Source of the DNA: Pseudomonas sp. RIT-PI-q
GTDB lineage: Bacteria > Pseudomonadota > Gammaproteobacteria > Pseudomonadales > Pseudomonadaceae
Reading direction: 5' to 3'
Length of the DNA stretch: 64,000 bases
Assembly: GCF_001297125.1 (NCBI RefSeq)
Contig: NZ_LHPC01000015.1
Coordinates: 1-64,000, forward strand
In this document: positions 36,046-45,145 of the stretch, in pieces
Layout: every line of letters begins with the position of its first letter
Numbering within the stretch: the first letter of the stretch is position 1
The notes under the pieces: model-generated
Databases searched by the model: none
The model's input: only the letters and a program-made list of their open reading frames with translations
Told to the model about the DNA's origin: nothing
Made by a program: the position numbers and the translations under genes

Positions 36046-37077
36046 ATGAGCGACAGTACCGAACTCACGACCTTCACCGGCTGGGCCGCAACGGCCCCCG
36101 GCGCTCCACTGGAACGCTATAGCTACGATCCCGGCCCGTTGGGGGACGAAGAAGTGGAAGTCGCCGTGGAGTATTGCGGCGTCTGCCATTCCGACCAGTC
36201 GCTGATCGATAACGACTGGGGAATCAGCGCCTACCCCTTTATCCCCGGCCACGAGGTGGTCGGCCGTATCGTGCGCGTGGGCGCGCAGGTTCGCGGTCTC
36301 GAAGTGGGACAACGGGTGGGCATTGGTTGGTACAAGGGCAGTTGCATGCACTGTTCCTCGTGCATCGGTGGCGCCCATCACCTTTGTGGCACCGCCAAAC
36401 CGACCATCATCGGCAGCAATGGCGGCTTCGCCGATCGCCTGCGTTCACACTGGGCCTGGGCCCTGCCGATACCGAGCGGACTCGATCCGGCCATGGCCGG
36501 GCCACTGTTCTGCGCCGGCTCGACGGTGTTCAACCCGCTGGTGGAATTCGACGTCAAGCCCACCGACCGGGTCGGCGTGGTGGGCATCGGCGGCCTCGGG
36601 CACCTCGCGCTGCGTTTCCTCAACGCCTGGGGCTGCGAAGTCACCGCCTTTACCTCGTCATTGAGCAAGCAGGACGAAGCCAAACGCCTGGGCGCGCACA
36701 ACGTCGTCGCCTCGACCGACAGTAACGCGCTGAAATCGATTGCCGGCACCCTGGATTTTCTCCTCGTCACCGCCAACGCCGACCTCGACTGGCCGGCCAT
36801 GCTCGCAACCCTGCGCGGCAAGGGTCGCCTGCATTTTGTAGGCGTCGTGCCCGGCGCTATCCCCGTGCACGTGTTCGACCTGATTCCCCAACAGAAGAGT
36901 TTGTCTGCCTCGCCCGTCGGCTCGCCCAGCACCACGGCGACCATGCTGGAGTTCTGCGCCCGCCATCAGATCCTGCCGCAGGTCGAGCACTTCCCCATGA
37001 GCCGGGTCAACGACGCCGTCGATCACCTGCGCAGCGGCAAGGCGCGCTACCGCGTCGTGCTGGACGCCAGCAAATGA
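36046..37077 (+). CDS. ahr: Zinc-dependent alcohol dehydrogenase/aldehyde reductase (Ahr-like)
   Basis: A 343-residue medium-chain dehydrogenase that reduces aldehydes with NAD(P)H. Catalytic zinc ligands are in YCGVCHSDQSLI and GHEVVG, and structural-zinc cysteines in CMHCSSCIGGAHHLC. The nucleotide-binding loop is GIGGLGHLALRF. Length and sequence fit the YjgB/Ahr group (E. coli Ahr about 339). ATG 36046 follows GGAGGTGCCCC; the frame opens earlier at 35857 without homology. Confidence 0.88.
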   Translation: MSDSTELTTFTGWAATAPGAPLERYSYDPGPLGDEEVEVAVEYCGVCHSDQSLIDNDWGISAYPFIPGHEVVGRIVRVGAQVRGLEVGQRVGIGWYKGSCMHCSSCIGGAHHLCGTAKPTIIGSNGGFADRLRSHWAWALPIPSGLDPAMAGPLFCAGSTVFNPLVEFDVKPTDRVGVVGIGGLGHLALRFLNAWGCEVTAFTSSLSKQDEAKRLGAHNVVASTDSNALKSIAGTLDFLLVTANADLDWPAMLATLRGKGRLHFVGVVPGAIPVHVFDLIPQQKSLSASPVGSPSTTATMLEFCARHQILPQVEHFPMSRVNDAVDHLRSGKARYRVVLDASK

Positions 37078-37201
37078 CAGACTGGCGCGGCGGGTAACGC
37101 CGCTCGCGCCGTCGAGACCGTGTGTGATATTCAGTTGTCGCTGGAGGCGATGAACGCGTAAGTTGAATTCGCTGCCCTTCAAAACAGGTAGGAATTGATC
37201 A

Positions 37202-37969
37202 ATGCGCATCGCTTTACTGTCCGACGTCCACTTGTCCGTCAACGCGATCCCTTTTCCCGAGGTGGATGCCGATGTCGTGGTGCTCGCCGGAGACATCTGC
37301 CGGCCGGCCAAGGCCATTGAGTGGGCCAGATCGAGTCCCGTTCCAGTCGTGTACGTGGCAGGCAATCACGAGTTTTATGGCAGTGACCTGATCTCGACCT
37401 ACGAACAGTTGAACAGGTTAGCTGAAGGCACGCAGATCCACGTGTTGGAACGTTCGGAGTACGTCCACAACGGCGTGCGGTTTTTGGGTTGCACCTTGTG
37501 GTCGGATTATCGTCTTTTCGATTCTGCCGAGGATCGGGCACACGGGATTGATTTGGCGACCCAGCTGATGCGCGACTTCACCCACATAAAAATCTCGCCG
37601 GATTTTCAAGACCTGTTCACGCCAGCCATTTCACAGCTTATTTTTCTACAGACTGTCGCCTGGCTGGACGATTGCTTCTCCCGCAACAGCAGCATTCCCA
37701 CGGTGGTGGTGTCCCATTTCGCACCGACACGGTTTAGCATCAGCCCGCTGTTTGCGAATTCACCGATCAATTCGAGTTTTGTTTCAGACCTCCAAGATCG
37801 GATCCAGGACTGGCAGCCGGCTCTTTGGCTGCATGGCCATACCCATGGAAGCTTTGACTACCAGGTGGGCAACACCCGCGTCCTGTGCAACGCCCGGGGT
37901 TATGCAAAAAATGGCATCAATGAAAATCCGGACTTCGATGATTCATTGGTAATAGCTCTCAATATCTGA
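37202..37969 (+). CDS. Calcineurin-like metallophosphoesterase
   Basis: A 255-residue enzyme with all five family blocks: SDVHLS, VLAGDIC, VAGNHEFY, VVSHFAP and LHGHTHGS, which bind the two metals. No signal peptide, so cytosolic. Relatives hydrolyse diverse phosphoesters and the substrate cannot be predicted. ATG 37202 is preceded by a weak TAGGAA. Monocistronic by spacing. Confidence 0.9.
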   Translation: MRIALLSDVHLSVNAIPFPEVDADVVVLAGDICRPAKAIEWARSSPVPVVYVAGNHEFYGSDLISTYEQLNRLAEGTQIHVLERSEYVHNGVRFLGCTLWSDYRLFDSAEDRAHGIDLATQLMRDFTHIKISPDFQDLFTPAISQLIFLQTVAWLDDCFSRNSSIPTVVVSHFAPTRFSISPLFANSPINSSFVSDLQDRIQDWQPALWLHGHTHGSFDYQVGNTRVLCNARGYAKNGINENPDFDDSLVIALNI

Positions 37970-38138
37970 TTCCTGGCTGTGTGAAATCCTCCAGGATTGT
38001 CTAATCTTTTCTGAGCGTCGTGATCGTAAGGAGGACGATCATGACGCGCACTCTTTGAGGGCGAAGGCTTGCGTCGACGAACTCAACGTTGGGTGCACTA
38101 AAACTGGGAAATCAACAAAAAACCAGGAAGCGCCTATC

Positions 38139-38723
38139 TTGAAAAAATCAATCATCTGCTTCCTGGGAAGCCTGCTGGTTTCGGTCACCGCATGTGCAAC
38201 CGGGGTCATTCCTGTCATCGACCTCGACTTCACACGGGCAGCGACTGAAACGCTGAAAAAACTGGGTATCGACGACGCCTGCATCATCGCCGCCTCAAAC
38301 CCCACAGCGTTCACCTATTGCCGAGAGGGACAGCCCACGCTTTGGCAATACAAGGCGTTTGATCTCGAGCAACTGGCGACGATCCAGGGCGGCAAGAAGC
38401 TCCCCTCGACGGACGACAAGCGAATTTCCGTTCTGGAGGTCAATAGCGCTGCCTGCCAACAAGACAACCTCGCGCCGTTGGTCAAGCCGGCCAAAACCAG
38501 CTGGCCTGCCATCGGGCTGATAGCCCTGCTTCTGCTGATCGGAGCCCGATACACCTACCGGGCAATCAGGCTCCGTTACGACAACCGCACAGCGTTTTCA
38601 GAGACCCGTTTGCAGCGAGTGACCGAATCCGTACCGCTGCACACTACAACGACAAAGGCGCTGCTGGCGTTTGTCATTGCAGCGGCGGTGGCATTCGTTT
38701 ACTTCGGCTATCTGGGAATTTGA
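38139..38723 (+). CDS. Unknown membrane-anchored protein with lipobox-like signal
   Basis: A 194-residue protein if it starts at TTG 38139, which has AGGAAG about ten bases upstream; the ATG at 38055 gives a poorly supported extension. N-terminal signal KKSIICFLGSLLVSVTAC resembles a lipoprotein signal (VTAC). A soluble domain with four Cys follows, then two C-terminal membrane helices (about WPAIGLIALLLLIGARY and ALLAFVIAAAVAFVYFGYL). No family recognised. Confidence 0.6.
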   Translation: MKKSIICFLGSLLVSVTACATGVIPVIDLDFTRAATETLKKLGIDDACIIAASNPTAFTYCREGQPTLWQYKAFDLEQLATIQGGKKLPSTDDKRISVLEVNSAACQQDNLAPLVKPAKTSWPAIGLIALLLLIGARYTYRAIRLRYDNRTAFSETRLQRVTESVPLHTTTTKALLAFVIAAAVAFVYFGYLGI

Positions 38724-38760
38724 ACAAGACTGATTGTCGCGGCATAGCGACTTGAAGAGC

Positions 38761-38819
38761 GTTCGCCTCACCGGCCACTTCAGGGACGGGCTGATTGTGC
38801 TGCGGCTGGCGAGGCGAAC
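38761..38819. terminator. Hairpin-forming inverted repeat between genes
   Basis: GTTCGCCTCACCGGCC and GGCTGGCGAGGCGAAC form 16-bp arms with two mismatches. It follows the unknown membrane protein and faces the RidA gene end; no U-run. It is a plausible bidirectional terminator or a small REP-like element. Confidence 0.4.
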
Positions 38820-38900
38820 AACTAGACATTAGCTCAATCGTTCAACGAGCCTGATTCTCTTCACAAGATTCATACAAATCTATTGATCGGGTCTGCGGTC

Positions 38901-39281
38901 TCAACCTTTGGCGGCCATCGCGGTGACTTCCACACGCATGCCTTCGACCGCCAGGGCGGCCACGCCAACCGCGGCGCGAACGGGCCAGGGCTTGGCGAAG
39001 AAGCGCTGGTAGACCTCATTGAAAGCGGCGCGGTCGGCCATGTCGGTGAGGTAGATGGTCAGGTGCAAAACCCGATCCATGGAACTGCCGGCGCGTTCCA
39101 GCGCGATTTTAAGCGCCTGCAACGTGCATTCGCTCTGCAGGGTGATATCACCCAGTTCCAGGCTGCCGTCGGCGTGGGTGGGAATTTGCGTGGAGACCAA
39201 CAGGCCGCCGAAACCGGCGACGTCCGAGGAGATGGATTCCGAGTCGGGATCGGGAACGAAGGTGATGTCGTGGTTTGCCAT
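38901..39281 (-). CDS. RidA/YjgF-family protein
   Basis: A 126-residue member of the enamine/imine deaminase family. The C-terminal half PWPVRAAVGVAALAVEGMRVEVTAMA carries the conserved Arg (VRAAVGV) and Glu that bind the imine's carboxylate. It has the usual trimer-forming size and no signal peptide. ATG 39281 precedes a GAGAGAC ribosome site on the minus strand. No catabolic partner next to it. Confidence 0.88.
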   Translation of the reverse strand: MANHDITFVPDPDSESISSDVAGFGGLLVSTQIPTHADGSLELGDITLQSECTLQALKIALERAGSSMDRVLHLTIYLTDMADRAAFNEVYQRFFAKPWPVRAAVGVAALAVEGMRVEVTAMAAKG

Positions 39282-39392
39282 GGAAGTCTCTCGCTTGAGT
39301 GGGTAATGGGGCGACGCCTTTTTGGGCCGCCAGTTTACAGAACTCCAGCCCTATCGCCGTATCCAATGAATAGGTCAATGGAGGTAAGCGAT

Positions 39393-39554
39393 ATGAACAA
39401 CGATGACAGCGTTAACGACGTCGAATCGGATACCACGTCAATACCGGAGGATCAGACCGCTCCGCCCTCTTCACCTCGCACCAAAGAGCAGGAAGCAGAG
39501 GAACTCAGTCGGAAAATAGCGGAGATAGAGCGCAAGGTAGCGGACGGGAACTAG
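39393..39554 (+). CDS. Small acidic hypothetical protein
   Basis: 53 residues from ATG 39393, with GGAGG eight bases upstream. The first half is rich in Asp, Ser, Thr and Pro; the second is a charged helix (TKEQEAEELSRKIAEIERKV) likely to form a coiled coil. No family recognised. The good ribosome site and abrupt compositional change suggest a real small gene. Confidence 0.5.
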   Translation: MNNDDSVNDVESDTTSIPEDQTAPPSSPRTKEQEAEELSRKIAEIERKVADGN

Positions 39555-39569
39555 CTGAGACAAATAACC

Positions 39570-39715
39570 TGTAGCAGCTGGCGAAGCCTGCGTTCGGCTG
39601 CAAAGCAGTCGTGAAACCTGAATGCGAGGTAGTCCTGAAGGACCGCATTGCTGATTTCACGACTGCTGCGTCCGATCGCGGCCCGAGCCGAACGCAGGCT
39701 TCGCCAGCCGCTACA
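39570..39715. repeat. REPIN of the TGTAGCAGCTGGCGAAGCC family
   Basis: Inverted arms of about 45 bases, TGTAGCAGCTGGCGAAGCC at the left and its inverse at the right, around a spacer containing a tGATTTCACGACTGCTGCG block. Same family as the core of 18577-18814. It lies between the end of dctA and the small acidic gene. Confidence 0.9.
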
Positions 39716-39743
39716 TGGATTGCGCGGTGGCTGGATTAGAACG

Positions 39744-41099
39744 TTATCCCTGGGAAACGCTTTTGAAGTTCGGCAACAAGGAACTGGTGGTCGTCGATGA
39801 CGCACCGGCAACGCTGTCTGCTGGAACCTTCTCAGACTTCTCTTCTTCCACTTCCCCGTTCAGCGCCTTGTTCATCTTCACGGTGTCCAGTGCCCCGACC
39901 CATTTGGCAATGGCCATCGTCCCGACGCCGTTGCCAATGGTGTTGGTGATCGCCCGTGCTTCCGACATGAATCGGTCAACGCCCAGCAGCAACACCATGC
40001 CCGCCACGGGAATGGTGCCGAGGGACGATAACGTCGCCGCCAGGATGATGAATCCCGAGCCTGTGACACCGGCCGAGCCTTTGGAGGTGAACATCAGCAC
40101 GGCCAGGACGATCAACTGATCGGTCAGGGTCAGCGGCGTATTGGTGGCCTGCGCGATGAAGATAGCGGCGATGGTGTAGTAAATCGCCTGGCCATCCGGG
40201 TTAAAGGTCAAGCCCGAGGGAATGATCATCCCGGCGACGGGTTTGGAAACGCCGGCCTTTTCCATCTTGGAAATCATCTGCGGCAGCACCGATTCCGACG
40301 AGCTGGTGCCCAGTACGGTGAACAGTTCTTCCTTGATGAACTTCAGAAACTTCCACAGGCTGAAGCCACTGTAGCGGCAGATCGGCCCCAGCACGAAAAT
40401 CACGAAAACGGCGCAGGTCAGGTAGACGCAGGCCATCAGCTTGCCCAGCGAAAACAGCGAGCCGAAGCCGTATTTGCCGATGGTGAACGCGATGGCACCG
40501 AAGGCACCGATGGGGGCCAGGCGCATGACCATGTTGACGATGCGAAACATCCCTTGCATCAGGCTGTCCAGCGCGTCGACGAACACTTTTCCCCGTGGCC
40601 CGACATGCGCCAGCGCAATACCGAGCAGGATCGAAAACAGCAGGATTTGCAGGACGTTGCCCTTGGCGAAGGCGTCGACGATGGTGTCGGGGATGATGTT
40701 CATGACGAAGTCCATGAACGACGCGTGTTTCACCGCAGTGGTGTAAGTGGCCAGACTCGACGTGTCCAGCGTGGCGACATCGATGTTCATGCCGGCACCG
40801 GGCTTGAACACATCAACAACCACCAGACCGACGACCAGCGCCAGCGTGGAAACGACTTCGAAATAGAGCAGCGCCCGGAAGCCGACACGGCCCAGCTCTT
40901 TCATGTTTTCCATGCGGGCAATCCCCGTGACCACGGTCAGGAAGATCACCGGCGCGAGGAGCATTTTGATCAGTTTGATGAACGCGTCGCCCAAGGGTTT
41001 GAGTGCTGTTCCGGTTTCGGGAACGAGCACCCCGACGATGGCGCCGAGGATCACGGCGATGAGCACTTGTACGTAGAGTTTGCCGAATATTCTTTTCAT
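39744..41099 (-). CDS. dctA: C4-dicarboxylate:cation symporter DctA
   Basis: A 451-residue DAACS-family importer for succinate, fumarate and malate. Visible signatures are [19 protein letters not shown], the serine-rich re-entrant loop in [40 protein letters not shown] and [27 protein letters not shown]. Slightly longer at the C terminus than E. coli DctA (428). It is followed upstream by a D-malate/tartrate dehydrogenase gene on the same strand, suggesting joint use for C4 acids. Confidence 0.92.
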   Translation of the reverse strand: MKRIFGKLYVQVLIAVILGAIVGVLVPETGTALKPLGDAFIKLIKMLLAPVIFLTVVTGIARMENMKELGRVGFRALLYFEVVSTLALVVGLVVVDVFKPGAGMNIDVATLDTSSLATYTTAVKHASFMDFVMNIIPDTIVDAFAKGNVLQILLFSILLGIALAHVGPRGKVFVDALDSLMQGMFRIVNMVMRLAPIGAFGAIAFTIGKYGFGSLFSLGKLMACVYLTCAVFVIFVLGPICRYSGFSLWKFLKFIKEELFTVLGTSSSESVLPQMISKMEKAGVSKPVAGMIIPSGLTFNPDGQAIYYTIAAIFIAQATNTPLTLTDQLIVLAVLMFTSKGSAGVTGSGFIILAATLSSLGTIPVAGMVLLLGVDRFMSEARAITNTIGNGVGTMAIAKWVGALDTVKMNKALNGEVEEEKSEKVPADSVAGASSTTTSSLLPNFKSVSQG

Positions 41100-41205
41100 G
41101 ACAGGGCCCTGATTTTTTATTGTTGTCAGGAAATACCAAGGGGTCGGATTCAGTGAGCCGCCCCTTGGCGTCGTGCCGCAGTACTACTTGGATCGGTGAG
41201 TTCTA

Positions 41206-42261
41206 TCAGCGGTTGATCAAGTCGATGACCGCCTCAGTGATCTGGCGGGTGGTGGCCGTGCCGCCCAGATCCGGGGTGTGCAGACCGCTCTCGGTCACCG
41301 CCTCGATAGCCGACATCAGGTGTTTCGCCGCAGCCGCTTCGCCCAGGTGTTCGAGCATCATGGCGGCCGTCCAGAACGTCGCGATCGGGTTGGCCACGCC
41401 TTTGCCGGTGATGTCGAAGGCCGAGCCGTGGATCGGTTCGAACATCGAAGGGAATTTGCGCGAAGGATTGAGGTTGGCCGTCGGTGCGATACCCAGGCTG
41501 CCGGACAGCGCGGCGGCCAGGTCGGAGAGGATGTCGGCGTGCAGGTTGGTGGCGACGATCACGTCCAGCGTCGACGGTTTGAGCACCATGCGCGTGGTCA
41601 CGGCGTCGACCAGTTCCTTGTCGATTTTGACGTCCGGGAAATCCTTGGCGACTTCGTAGAAGATCTCGTCCCACAACACCATGCCGTGCCGCTGGGCGTT
41701 GGACTTGGTGACCATGGTCAGGTGTTTGCGTGGACGGCTTTGCGCCAGTTCGAACGCGAAGCGGTGAATGCGCTCTACCCCGGCACGGGTGAACACCGAC
41801 ACTTCCGTGGCGACTTCTTCAGGCAGGCCCCGGTGGACACGGCCGCCGTTGCCGGAGTATTCGCCTTCGGAGTTTTCACGCACCACCACCCAGTCGATCT
41901 GATCGCCATTGAGCAGCGGGCTTTTCACCCCAGGCAGTACGCGAGCCGGACGCACGTTGGCGTACTGGTCGAAGCCCTGGCAGATCGGCAGACGCAGGCC
42001 CCAGAGCGAAATGTGATCCGGTACGTTGAGCGCACCGACAGCGCCGAAGAAGATCGCGTCGAAGGTTTTCAGCTCTTCCAGGCCACCTTCGGGGATGTAG
42101 TAGCCATTCTTCAGGTAGTTATCGGAGTTCCAGTCAAAGTGTTTGAAATCCAGTTCGAAGCCGGATTTTTTCGACAAGGCTTGCAGCACCTCAACGCCCG
42201 CAGCGATCACTTCAACACCGATACCGTCACCTGGGACCGCAGCAATTTTGTATGCGCTCAT
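41206..42261 (-). CDS. dmlA: D-malate/tartrate dehydrogenase (decarboxylating)
   Basis: A 351-residue member of the isocitrate/isopropylmalate dehydrogenase family: AVPGDGIGVEVIAAG, the substrate-binding RENSEGEYSGNGGRVHRG and NLHADILSDLAAALSGSLGIAP metal/NAD region. The pattern fits DmlA/TtuC, which convert D-malate to pyruvate or tartrate to oxaloglycolate/glycerate. ATG 42261 has GGAG six bases upstream; the frame continues to 42315. Divergent from a LysR regulator and tandem with dctA, the same trio as E. coli dmlA-dmlR plus dctA. Confidence 0.9.
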   Translation of the reverse strand: MSAYKIAAVPGDGIGVEVIAAGVEVLQALSKKSGFELDFKHFDWNSDNYLKNGYYIPEGGLEELKTFDAIFFGAVGALNVPDHISLWGLRLPICQGFDQYANVRPARVLPGVKSPLLNGDQIDWVVVRENSEGEYSGNGGRVHRGLPEEVATEVSVFTRAGVERIHRFAFELAQSRPRKHLTMVTKSNAQRHGMVLWDEIFYEVAKDFPDVKIDKELVDAVTTRMVLKPSTLDVIVATNLHADILSDLAAALSGSLGIAPTANLNPSRKFPSMFEPIHGSAFDITGKGVANPIATFWTAAMMLEHLGEAAAAKHLMSAIEAVTESGLHTPDLGGTATTRQITEAVIDLINR

Positions 42262-42357
42262 CATCAACTCCACTCTCGTCACGTTTTTGTTGTGCCTGCT
42301 GAACGGGGTGTTCAATCAGGGTGTGAGCGGAGTATATGTAGTGAGCAAATAGGCGTG

Positions 42358-42374
42358 AGTTACTCCAAATAACT
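42358..42374. promoter_or_regulatory. LysR-type operator candidate for the dml genes
   Basis: AGTTA-CTCCAAA-TAACT is a 17-bp inverted repeat containing a T-N11-A box, midway between the divergent dehydrogenase and LysR genes, the expected place for a DmlR-like regulator to bind. Confidence 0.5.
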
Positions 42375-42397
42375 ACATAGATGAATTTGAGTTACCA

Positions 42398-43321
42398 ATG
42401 AGCCAGACCCTGGATTTGTCTTTTTTCTACCTGCTGGCCAACAAAGGCAGCCTCGCCGCGACGGCGCGAGAGCTTGGTGTGACACCGCCGGCGGTGAGCA
42501 AACGCCTGACCGCGCTGGAAGCACGACTGGGCATACGCCTGGTGAACCGCACCACGCGTTCGATGAGCCTGACCTCGGAAGGTGAACTGTATTTTTCGCA
42601 CGCCGCGCGCATCCTGACGCAGATCGACGAAGTCGAGCAGTTGATGAGCAATAGTCGGGCGACACCCAAAGGCCTGATCCGCGTCAACGCATCGCTGGGG
42701 TTCGGTCGTCGTTACATCGGCCCGGCCTTGGCGGCGTTCTACGCGCAGTACCCGGAGGTGGAAATACAGCTGGAAATCAGCGATCACCCGCTCGACCTGG
42801 CGACACATGGGTTCGACTTGGGTATTCGATTCGGCACGCTGCCGGACGCCGCCTTTCACGCACGCAAGATTGCATCCAATCGCCGTCTGTTATGCGCCTC
42901 GCCGCTGTACCTGGAAAAACATGGCGTCCCCCGGCGTCTGGCGGATCTGCAGCATCACAACTGCATCTTCCTGCGGCAAAACGAAACGCCCTATGGCGTG
43001 TGGAGTTTCACCAACGGCGGGCGTACGCAAAACATCAAGGTACGCGGAGCCTTAGGTTGCAACGACGGCGAAGTTGCCCTGAACTGGGCGCTGGAAGGTT
43101 ACGGTATTCTGCTTCGGGCCGAATGGGACATCGCCCGGTATGTGCGCAGTGGCCGCTTGCGCCTGGTGCTGGAAGACCAGACGCCTACCCGCGCCGATGT
43201 CTACGCGGTGTATCCGCAACAGTTGCACCTGTCAGCGCGCGTGCGCAGCCTGATCGATTTCCTGGTGGAGCGCTTCAAGCACATTGATCATCTGGATGAA
43301 CCGGAACCCAGTCGTGACTGA
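42398..43321 (+). CDS. dmlR: LysR-family regulator, DmlR-like
   Basis: A 307-residue regulator: LDLSFFYLLANKGSLAATARELGVTPPAVSKRLTALEARLGIRLVNRTTRS and an effector domain of the CrgA/DmlR group (LIRVNASLGFGRRYIGPALAAFYAQYPEVEI). It is divergent from dmlA and probably activates it with D-malate or tartrate as effector (inference from the E. coli arrangement). ATG 42398. Confidence 0.87.
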   Translation: MSQTLDLSFFYLLANKGSLAATARELGVTPPAVSKRLTALEARLGIRLVNRTTRSMSLTSEGELYFSHAARILTQIDEVEQLMSNSRATPKGLIRVNASLGFGRRYIGPALAAFYAQYPEVEIQLEISDHPLDLATHGFDLGIRFGTLPDAAFHARKIASNRRLLCASPLYLEKHGVPRRLADLQHHNCIFLRQNETPYGVWSFTNGGRTQNIKVRGALGCNDGEVALNWALEGYGILLRAEWDIARYVRSGRLRLVLEDQTPTRADVYAVYPQQLHLSARVRSLIDFLVERFKHIDHLDEPEPSRD

Positions 43322-43340
43322 ACCGCGTAGGCGAGCGTGG

Positions 43341-44033
43341 TCAGGCTTCGCTGATTTTATTGACGCTGGTGATCTGTCCGTTCCAGATCATCTCGTAGTG
43401 GGCCGCTTGAATAATTGAAGAGACAGGCCTCGGCGTCATCAATGCCCAACAGTAGCCGCCCTGCTTGCGCACCGAGTGGTAACGAAGGCCCGCGCTCCCT
43501 GCCCCTCTGATAGCTTTGCCCAAGCGCCGGGAATGCGTGTAATCGTCGGGATCGTAGACAGGATCATTCATCGGAATCGACGTGGCATCCTTCATCCCTG
43601 TTTCCGTGAAGGTGCATGTCAGCCCGCGGAAAACAAATCGCTCGTAATTCAGTTGCCGGACGTTCGACCAATACAGATTCTGGTGATGCTGCACTTCGGC
43701 CAATGCTGTTTCCATGCTGTCAGCCAGGTACAACACACCGTAGCGACCATCGCTGAATCGCGAACCCGCCGGGTTGACGTGGGTAAACGGCGCGATCGCG
43801 TAGGAGCAGCCGGGAATACCGAACGGGATCTCGTTTCGTGGAATCAATTCCAGGTGACCCACTTCGTTTTTCAGCCTGGGATTGGTCAGTGCCTGAATCT
43901 GGTACAGGTCCTCAAACTCGTCCGCGTCCGCCACGTCATCAAACAGCGCAATAGGCGGAAACTTCGAATTGACCAATCGGTAGGCCTGCAACGGCTCGCC
44001 AGCCAGCGCTGCCAGCTGACTCACCTTCACCAT
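43341..44033 (-). CDS. RES-domain toxin of a type II toxin-antitoxin pair
   Basis: A 230-residue RES-family protein. Characterised RES toxins degrade NAD+ (or modify a target through an ADP-ribosyltransferase-like fold). The Arg and Glu of the active site are probably in GSRFSDGRYGVLYLADSMETALAEVQHH and the Ser in SAGLRYHSVRK. The start (44033) overlaps the antitoxin end by seven bases, the normal antitoxin-first order. Unlike the compact common forms (150-180 residues), it has a longer N terminus. Confidence 0.85.
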   Translation of the reverse strand: MVKVSQLAALAGEPLQAYRLVNSKFPPIALFDDVADADEFEDLYQIQALTNPRLKNEVGHLELIPRNEIPFGIPGCSYAIAPFTHVNPAGSRFSDGRYGVLYLADSMETALAEVQHHQNLYWSNVRQLNYERFVFRGLTCTFTETGMKDATSIPMNDPVYDPDDYTHSRRLGKAIRGAGSAGLRYHSVRKQGGYCWALMTPRPVSSIIQAAHYEMIWNGQITSVNKISEA

Positions 44034-44431
44034 TGCGCGCCTCGCAGCACGTCGATCCGCCGAAACGTCTCGTACAGAGAAATCATGTCGCCCTGAGCCA
44101 TGATCTCCAGCGGAGAACGCCCGTTGAAGAACTCGTTGTCATTGGCCATTGCCGGGAAACCGTAGACGTTTTCCGGGTTATCAAAGATCAGGCGCAGCGC
44201 AGCGTGGATATTGAGCACAAAACTGATGCGCTGCATCTGGTCCGAATCCAGGCTCACGGACCAGTCGGGATCGCGCGGCTTGGCGCGTGTGTAGGTGCTG
44301 CGGGAAATGCGCAGGATCCGGCAGGCCTGATCGCTGGACGCCCCCCATTTTTCGAGAATGCCGACGGCTGCTCGCAGGCCCGTCACGCACTGCTGCTTGG
44401 AAAAGCCTTGGGTTTGCAGGGCTACTGTCAT
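44027..44431 (-). CDS. Xre/MbcA/ParS antitoxin of the RES toxin
   Basis: A 134-residue antitoxin. The N-terminal HTH (AAVGILEKWGASSDQACRILRISRSTYTRAK) and the C-terminal toxin-binding domain (ISFVLNIHAALRLIFDNPENVYGFPAMANDNEFFNGRSPLEIMAQGDMISLYETFRRID) match the Xre-MbcA-ParS family. It neutralises the RES toxin and usually represses the shared promoter. ATG 44431 has AGAGG eight bases upstream. Confidence 0.88.
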   Translation of the reverse strand: MTVALQTQGFSKQQCVTGLRAAVGILEKWGASSDQACRILRISRSTYTRAKPRDPDWSVSLDSDQMQRISFVLNIHAALRLIFDNPENVYGFPAMANDNEFFNGRSPLEIMAQGDMISLYETFRRIDVLRGAQW

Positions 44432-44452
44432 GTCCGGGGACCTCTTTATGCA

Positions 44453-44472
44453 CCTATAGACACAACTATAGG
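44453..44472. promoter_or_regulatory. Palindromic operator of the RES/Xre pair
   Basis: CCTATAG-ACACAA-CTATAGG is a perfect inverted repeat that includes the -10 of the antitoxin promoter (44465-44470). Its position predicts autorepression by the antitoxin or complex. Confidence 0.75.
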
Positions 44473-44493
44473 CAAAGAGCGTCTACAGAGCAA
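44465..44493 (-). promoter_or_regulatory. Promoter of the RES/Xre operon
   Basis: Minus strand: -35 TTGCTC (44488-44493), 17-bp spacer, -10 TATAGT (44465-44470). The -10 lies within the palindrome, so a bound antitoxin would block RNA polymerase. Confidence 0.6.
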
Positions 44494-44545
44494 ATCTGTC
44501 TAAACTGTAGGTTCATTGACTTAGCGTCAAAGGTAGGTAGCATGA

Positions 44546-44566
44546 TTAGCTATAAATGAAAGCTAA
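44546..44566. promoter_or_regulatory. MarR regulon operator, site 1 (autoregulation)
   Basis: TTAGCT-N9-AGCTAA, a perfect dyad, 12 bases ahead of the MarR start codon and reaching into its ribosome site AAGGT. AGCT cores at 44548 and 44561 are 13 apart; a weaker AGGT lies at 44535, another 13 upstream. Confidence 0.8.
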
Positions 44567-44578
44567 GGTAATTCTAGA

Positions 44579-45127
44579 ATGACTAAAGATAACGCTGCCA
44601 GTATGCACCTGAAGGAGAAGACCATTACCCTCCCCGCCTTGCTTGATAAAGCCAAGGGAGATGCTACGTTTCGTGAACTTCTACACAATATCTTCGCGTT
44701 TTCCAGCAAGATTGAAGCTATTCGTGGCGAGTTCGGCAAGATAATCGGCCTGACGGGTATTGAATACACGGCCCTGATCGCCACCGCTTACATGCGCAAT
44801 ATCGATACGGTTTATGTGAACACCCTCGCCGACCATCTGCACCTCAGCGGCGCCTTCATCACACTGCAGACCAATAAGCTGGCGAAGAAAGGGTATCTGA
44901 CCAAGACCAAGGACCCGGACGATGCGCGTCGCGTTCAATTGGACCTGACTGTGCAAGGATACGAAGCACTCTCCAGCCTTGCTCATTCGCAACAGCAAGT
45001 TAACGACGTGCTCTTCGCCGGTCTCGATCAAGAACAATTCCAGGCGCTGGCCAAGGCGTTCAATTTGCTCGCCAACAACGGCGACCGTGCTTTTAATCTG
45101 GCCAGCTTCCTCAGCAATAACAAATAA
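44579..45127 (+). CDS. MarR-family regulator, probable master of the 45-55 kb regulon
   Basis: A 182-residue regulator. The winged helix runs from IEYTALIATAYM through VNTLADHLHLSGAFITLQTNKLAKKGYLTKTKDPDDARRVQLDLTVQGYEAL, with the DxDDxRR wing. Flanking helices form the dimer and ligand pocket. The same dyad found at its own start (44546) is repeated in all promoter regions of the adjacent catabolic cluster, so it probably represses the cluster and itself until an aromatic or related ligand binds. ATG 44579. Confidence 0.88.
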   Translation: MTKDNAASMHLKEKTITLPALLDKAKGDATFRELLHNIFAFSSKIEAIRGEFGKIIGLTGIEYTALIATAYMRNIDTVYVNTLADHLHLSGAFITLQTNKLAKKGYLTKTKDPDDARRVQLDLTVQGYEALSSLAHSQQQVNDVLFAGLDQEQFQALAKAFNLLANNGDRAFNLASFLSNNK

Positions 45128-45145
45128 GCCCCTGACACCGATCGC

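Noticed and set aside
41278..42372. 364-residue plus-strand frame opposite the malate/tartrate dehydrogenase gene
   Set aside because: An antisense shadow; the minus-strand gene has all family motifs.
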